Part shown: one piece after another, positions 57,817-64,000 of the stretch
How positions within the stretch are numbered: position 1 is the first letter of the stretch
Layout: each line of letters opens with the position of its first letter
Assembly (NCBI GenBank): GCA_032718475.1
Contig: JAUCBJ010006780.1
Span: 1-64,000, forward strand
Source of the DNA: Nemertoderma westbladi
Lineage: Eukaryota; Xenacoelomorpha; Nemertodermatida; Nemertodermatidae
Direction: 5' to 3'
DNA length: 64,000 nt
Translations under genes and position numbers: made by a program
The notes under the pieces: generated by a model
Told to the model about the DNA's origin: nothing
The model's database searches: none
What the model saw: only the letters and a program-made list of their open reading frames with translations

Positions 57817-59456
57817 CTATCTATATATATAAATATCCTCTGTCTGTCTGTGAGTCTGTGAGTCTGTGAGTCTATGAGTCTGTGAGTCTGTCCAAGCTAT
57901 ACGCTCCGACACACGAGCACCAATCTGAGCGAATGATACATCGATCGAAAGCTCTCGTCCCGAGCACGTAAACTATCGCTATCTCGAGGCTTATTTTACG
58001 CGTTTGCTTGCGTGAATGCGTATTTTGTATTCGCTACAACATGTTGTGTGATAAAATCTCAAAGTGATTCGAATATTCCTTTTGGCAGTACAGGCCTGGC
58101 AAAGCTGAGAGTTAGTTAGCAAGGCAGCTAGCTACTTGCAGACCAATCATAGGTGGCCTGCAGCAGGCTGGGTTGGTTAAGTAGTAATCTCAATAAATAG
58201 GACCCAGCAGGAGAGTGGAGTGGATCTACTGTGATTGGTTCTTGACTTACATTGGTAAGAACAAGCAGTAAATCTTAGATTAGCTTTTTTTCAGTTCACA
58301 TATTGTTTATAATCATAAACACAAAATGATTCAATTATTCATTTTTGCAATGTACCGGATGGGTGCTAGCGAGGTAGGCCTAGCAGGTCGTCAGTCCGTC
58401 ATCCTACAAGTTGGATCTTGACTCTATCATGTGCGTGCACCTATATAATGCAGACCATCCTCAGCCCGTGAACATGAATTGTAAAGGCTATCTCGAGGCT
58501 GATTTTTTACACATTTACTTGATACTTGCATGAATGCGTCTTTGAGGAAAATTGCATTATTCTGCAGTTGTTTTGTTATCGGAGAAATTACTGATCAGCA
58601 AGCAGGAAATTATAACAGCAGTTATTGCATCATCGTAACCACTCTGCTGACACTTTGCAGAATAAATTCTACCTGACCATAGCTGCGTGTTGGGAGGACG
58701 CCGACCAGTTTGCAGTTCTTCAGTCTGCCACTAGGAGGCGAAATGTCTGAAAGTGAAAATCTTATCCTATCTTGTTATTAATAATGATTTTTAGCTGAGA
58801 CTTAGGTCCTTTACACAATATGTTTATAATGTTTTTTTTGCTGATACCAAGCAGAGTATACTACACCGTAGGGTGTGTATTTGGGCTTGGGGAGACGATG
58901 ACTAATCTTCAGTTCCCCAGTCTGCCGCTATTAGGGGATGAAATGTCTGAATGAGGAAACCTACAATTTTGTTGTTTATGAATACTTTTTTGCTGATACT
59001 TGGCATTTGGCAGAGGACTACTACACCATAGTCGTCATGTTTGGGGAGGACGCTAACCAGTGCATAATTATGCAGTCTGCCACTAGGGGGCGAAATGTCT
59101 GAAATTAAAACCTTCCATTTTAATACGATAGAGTTGCTGCAGTGACCTACTGCACTATAGGTTATGTTTGCGAGGACGCTAACCACTACTCTGCAGTTAT
59201 ACAGTTTTCCACTAAGGGGAAAATATTACACACAGTTTAAACCTTTTCACATTTTATTATTTGTAATCCATTGGAGGTGTTACTTGGAAGGTATCTACTA
59301 CAACATAAAGCCTTATGTTTATTATTGTATGTACTGTAGCTGCAACTAAAACGGGATCAGTCTGTTAGTCTTATGTAAAGTTTTGTTAAGTTAATTAATT
59401 TATTTATTTATGTTTGATATTGTCCATTGATTGATTGATTGTATAGAAGCTTGTGA

Positions 59457-59494
59457 ACTAGAAAGCCGTGGCCGAAGGCCACGGGCTTTCTAGT
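59457..59494. terminator. Unit A hairpin + CTAG (array 2, second)
   Basis: The A-type hairpin shortened by one base pair on each arm (GTGGCC-GAA-GGCCAC), so pairing is preserved despite the deletion of two bases. Confidence 0.75.
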
Positions 59495-61680
59495 CTAATA
59501 TATATAAATCTCGATTGTCTGTCTGTCTGTCTGTCTGTGTGTTTGTCATCGGCTATACAATCGAACCCATCTCGATGAAATCTCGCTTGCTATATCTCGT
59601 TAGAAAGGTCTCGCCCTAACTCGTTGCAACGTAATACTCAGAGCCGTCTGAAGTTCGCCCGTCTGCCGCTAGAGGGCGATTTTCGTGATTTTCGGGCGAA
59701 ATTTATCGAATTATTTCGGTTCTTCTATCGGTAATTAATGATTTAGAGGGCTAACATTTATCCCACCTGGTATAAAATTAACATGGGTAGATTCGCCGTG
59801 TCCCATTCTCACAAAGTTTTTATTTTATTCGAGTGTTTAATATAAATATGTATGATTATTTATTGATTAAAAATCAAATAGTGTATAAATATGTCATATT
59901 CGCCAAGCACGATCGAATTGGCCTATTGCTATTGAATAGGGAAGGATTGTTTTCTGTATCATAGCAACGTTAAGGTAATTATTGAACTCGCAGCTAGCTG
60001 GCTGGGCACAGATAAGGAGCAAGCAGGCTGGAGTGTTGATTGGGGTGGGTTTGGGTTGTCTATTGCTAATTGCTCAGAGTAATTCTGCTTTTTCAATCAT
60101 TGGCTGCAGGGAAGGACAGGTTTATAACATTTTTGTTTTACTGTTATGAATATTAAAAGGAAAATAATTATTTCTGTAGGCCTATACTTACAGTACTGTA
60201 TTATTATTTTATCTAATAGTATACATCTAATCTCGATGAAATCTCGCTTACTATAGCTCGTTAGATAGGTCTCGCCCTAAGTCGTTGCAACGTAATACTC
60301 AGAGCCGTCTGAAGTTCCCCCGTCTGCCGCTAGAGGGCGAATTGTCCGATAGTGAAAACCTGATCTTATTGGGTTGTTTTTAATGCTTTTGAGCTGAAAC
60401 TTGGTAGCTATATACTGCAGCATAGGCTGTATTATTTCCGGAGTCACTGGGTTGTCTACAGTTCCCCAGTCTACCGTTAGAGGGCTAAATGTCTGAGAGT
60501 TAACATCTTCTCCAACTTTGTTATTTACAATCCGTTTAGACTGAAACTTGGTAGGCATCTACTACAGCATAGACTGTATCTTTACTGAGTAGCAGAGTCG
60601 TCTACAATTCCCCGGTCTACCGCTAGAGGGCGAAATGTCTGAAAGTTAACATCTTCTCCAACTTTGTTATTTATAATCCATTTAGACTGAACTTGGTAGG
60701 CATCTACTACAGCATAGGCTATATCTTTACTGAGTCGCGCAGAGTTGTCTACAGTACCCGCGTCTGCCGCTAGAGGGCGAAATGTATGAAAGTTAACATC
60801 TTCTCCAACTTTGTTATTTACAATCCTTTTAGACTGAAACTTGGTAGGGCATCTACTATAGCATAGGCTATATCTTTGCGGAGTAGTAGAGTTGTCTACA
60901 GTTCCACAGTCAGCCGCAAGAGGGCGAATTGTCTGATAGTGAAAACCTCATCCCATTTGGTTCTTTTTAATCATTTTGAGCTGAAACTTGGTTGGTATCT
61001 ACTACATCATAGGCTCTATCTTTACGGAGTTGCAGAGTCCTATACACTTCCCCGGTCTACCGCTAGAGGGTGAAATGTCTGAAAGTTAACATCTTCTCCA
61101 ACTTTGTTATTTACAAACGGTTTAGACTGAAACTTGGTAGGCATCTACTACAGCATAGGCTCTACATTTACTGAGTCGCAGAGTTGTATACAGTTCCCCT
61201 ATCTGCCGCTAGAGGGCGAATTGTCTGTTAGTGAACACCTCATCCCAATTGGTTCTTTTTAATCCCTTTGAGCTGGAACTTGGCAGGAATCTACTACAGC
61301 ATATTCTGTATCTTTACGGAGTCCCAGAGTCGTCTACAGTTCTTCAGTCTACCGCTAGAGGGTGAAATGTCTGAATGTGAACATCTACACCAATTTTGTT
61401 ATTTACAATCTGTTTAAGCTGAAACTTGAAAGGCAGGCATTTTACTTCACCATAAACCCCATCTTTACCAAACTGCAGCGTCGTCTGCATTTCACCAGTC
61501 CGCAGGTAGAGGGTGGATCTGAAAGTGATAATTTTCTGGAAATTTTGTTATTTACAATCTGCCTAAAGTTGAAACTTGACAGTTATCTCTTATGGGGGTG
61601 GTGTTTTATTTAATGATGGTGTCTGTTCCGTATGCAGTTCTCCAATCTCCCACACATATTCATATATAATCTGCACGTGC

Positions 61681-61720
61681 ACTAGAAAGCTGTGGCCCGA
61701 AGGGCCACAGGCTTTCTAGT
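61681..61720. terminator. Unit B hairpin + CTAG (array 2, terminal)
   Basis: The B-type hairpin ending the whole array. After CTAG comes T and non-repetitive flank, which fits Helitron insertion before a T. Confidence 0.75.
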
Positions 61721-61799
61721 AATAATAGAAATAGGAGTAAATATTAAACAATAGGCCTACACAGATAGGCCTACAAAGCATGCAAATTAATTTCACAAT

Positions 61800-61905
61800 T
61801 TTTGTAAGGAAAGGAGCAGGTTACATAGGCAGGCTTTTCTAACCGATACAATAAACGGCCCTTTTACCAATTGCTGAATTGTGGGAAAGGAGCAGGTTGC
61901 AGATA
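61800..61905. repeat. Dispersed ~78-bp repeat, 1.3 copies
   Basis: GGAAAGGAGCAGGTTACATA, GCAGGCTTTTCTAAC and AATAAACGGCCC in order, followed by a second partial GGAAAGGAGCAGGTTGCAG. A further short copy (TCTAACCAAAACAATAAACG) lies at 63392-63412. Confidence 0.7.
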
Positions 61906-64000
61906 AACGATCACTGTACCATATGGTCAGACAGTCGGTCAGACTGTAAATGGCGATGTTAAATTCGGTCGATACGTAATAACTATGTTACATTCGATCC
62001 TGATTACGTTCGGTCATGTAGGCCTACCACGAAAATTTAATTGTCAACTACAATGTTTTGTTCTTTCATAGATCGTTCAGGGAATATTTAAAGCTCTTTG
62101 AACATTAATTGAATATTTTAAGTTCAAACAAATTTTACCATGAAAATTTAATTATTAAAAATAATTAATAATATGGACACAGGAATAAGAAATTGATAGC
62201 AGCGTTTGCCAATATTATCGTTCTCTTAGTTTTACACGTTTACGGTTAGGTTTAGGTTACGGTTAGGATAGGTTTACTTACATACAATGATTAAACAATA
62301 ATTACAACAGATAAAGAAAAACGAAAAGAAAAAGAACAACATAATATTATAATAAATTGAAACACGTTCGTGGGGCCATCGCGCAGGACGAGGCTCAGTT
62401 ATCAGATACAGATTAAAATTGAGCGACAGTATCACAAAATCAGGTTTTGAGAAATTTACCCATACCACCAATCAATCAAAGAAAGGGGGACAGTATGTGT
62501 TCACCCCTTTTAATCTGCCTTGACGTGTTCGATTTTGGAATTTACTTAAAGGCTTACTAAATTTGTTAAGTCCAAACAGTCAATAAAAGCTGTTTTTCAT
62601 TTTCCAGCTCTAGCTGTCTAGTAAACAATGCAGTATCCTAAGGTACTGTATGATTGGAAGTTACCATGTAGATCCATGGTTGGTTACTGGTTCTAAGTAT
62701 TCCTTGCATTTGATTGCTGGACGCCATTTTAGTTTTATACTGCAGTGCGACATGCCTTTGTTCAGTATTCTTCTTTAACAGTTAGCTAGAAGACGTGTTT
62801 GCCTTTTAACATCTGGCTTAGAATCCGGAGAATTATAGTAAATTACCGTGGTACAGTGTGCTGCCGTTTGTTGCACACTGTAACGCAGTGCTGGGGTACA
62901 CTCAAAGTACTGAAACACCATTAAACACTCTATTGCACTGATTTACTGTTGTAACTGTTAAATTATTATATTTGATAGGCAATTATTGTATATTTGGTAA
63001 TGATATGGAGGGAGATGCTGCAAGATTAATACCGCATAACTTCGAACTATCGAACTTCGAATTTATATTCATATTTAACGCAGTAAGCTTTTAGGGGGTT
63101 AATTAGCAGTCTCGGTTCACAATCAATTGCAGTGTATGAGAATATATGTTATCAGATAGCCCCAGTGTGTGTGCCTGTCTACTCCTTATACATGAATAAA
63201 ATTGCCTCAAGTGAGCAAGTCAGTGTCCAGAGTGTATTTCATCCGGTCCATAATACCATGCTTATAAAGAGTATGCAGGCTAGTTCTTGTTAACAATCTG
63301 TTGTAATTACCAAGAGGGCCATCCAACGCCCATGTGATGTGAAGTATACAATATAGTAGTAGTGAAAAACACAGGTTACAGAATGGCTGAATCTAACCAA
63401 AACAATAAACGAATAAGTATCTATACAGGTTATAAGACAGAAATAAGCGCTATAAAACACTTAATAAAGATAAATTTAAAAAAAAATAAAAATCTTTATA
63501 TATAAAATTCCAATACAATCCAATAATTTATTTCATTAAACGTCCGTGGTAAAACAACCTACAGTAATAATAGCCTCTACATAGATTTGAATTCATTACA
63601 AACCTCCTACAAACTTACGGAGTGTTGTTCTATGGGGAAGCGAAGGTGTTCTGTCCGAATTGAAATCGATTAAAGAAACACTGGATTAGATGTAAACACC
63701 ATCTATCATTCATGGCCTATCAATATGGATTCTTTTGTGGTGTTTAAATTGCCGCACAGAGTGTTAATGCCTATTATTATCACACATGTGTTCATTCATT
63801 CACGACTAATATATTTAATGCACAATGGATTAACTTTTTTAGGCCAAATAATATAATACACCATCGTGATACCAATTCATATTCATACCTTGAACAGTTC
63901 GAAATTATTGCGAAGTAACAATTTAGTAAATAAAATAAAAAAACTTTACATTTAATTTGCCGTTTTAATGTATAAAGTTGCCGAGCGCGAGTTTCAGTGA
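61906..64000. other. Noncoding AT-rich DNA
   Basis: No gene supported. It contains GGTTAGG/GGTTTAGG-like short repeats at 62243-62272 and low-complexity A/T tracts. A frame at 62274-62471 is low complexity (F/Y-rich) without homology that I recognise. Confidence 0.45.

Larger units (their letters stand above)
55099..61719 (+). mobile_element. Helitron-like array 2: units A(3' part)-B-A-B
   Basis: Head-to-tail units with the same structure as array 1: truncated A 55099-55753, B 55754-57815, A 57816-59493, B 59494-61719. The B units are very close to the B unit of array 1. The first A starts inside a monomer at the equivalent of 27275 in array 1. The last unit ends at CTAG (61716-61719), followed by T and then unrelated DNA. 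Every internal junction is CTAG directly followed by TCTA-TATATAAAT. Confidence 0.75.

Noticed and set aside
62243-62272. Interstitial telomeric repeat
   Set aside because: Only a few irregular GGTTAGG/GGTTTAGG units; too short and degenerate.

Overview
The window is animal nuclear DNA and looks like a repeat-dominated metazoan genome. It is AT-rich, its genes are spliced with GT/AG introns, and it carries tRNA-derived SINEs, non-LTR retrotransposon remnants, a Mutator-like (MULE) element, a spliced Helitron, and Helitron-like elements with internal tandem repeats. The last type resembles elements described from bivalves and insects. A marine invertebrate is a reasonable guess, but the sequence does not fix the species. 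There are no bacterial-style operons, rRNA genes or CRISPR arrays.

Layout. 0-2.9 kb: AT-rich DNA with an inverted repeat, a 13-bp minisatellite and poly-C/G tracts. 2.95-9.2 kb: a roughly 105-copy satellite with 61- and 58-bp monomers. 9.6-17.8 kb: a five-exon minus-strand host gene (957 codons, phases consistent at every junction), probably a CCDC142-like protein. Its large intron holds a TIR element, two LINE fragments, a SINE and a MITE. 19.03-25.65 kb: a 6.6-kb MULE with an exact 9-bp target duplication, very long repetitive TIRs and a frameshifted transposase. 25.75-31.33 kb and 55.10-61.72 kb: two arrays of Helitron-like units joined head to tail, alternating between two families (A and B). 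Each unit carries ~145-150-bp monomers with a CTCF-like core and ends in a hairpin plus CTAG. 31.4-34.5 kb: two TIR elements rich in short palindromes. 34.77-48.45 kb: an intact 11-exon Helitron Rep/helicase gene (1574 codons). 49.96-51.72 kb: a three-exon, 210-residue OB-fold (RPA-like) gene lying tail-to-tail with it, plausibly part of the same element. 52.29-54.66 kb: a TIR element packed with a 15-bp motif. 61.7-64 kb: noncoding DNA with dispersed repeat fragments.

Together, one ordinary host gene sits in a mosaic of transposons. The Helitron Rep/Hel gene and the RPA-like gene could form a rolling-circle replication module, and the A/B arrays look like products of rolling-circle transposition. 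Comparing repeat copies shows recurrent 5-bp insertions that turn TA into TACAGTA or TACTGTA. This is the footprint expected from Sleeping Beauty-type Tc1/mariner excision, and one such insertion lies exactly where the MULE transposase frame breaks. All exon models were assembled by eye from splice sites and phase. No database search was run.
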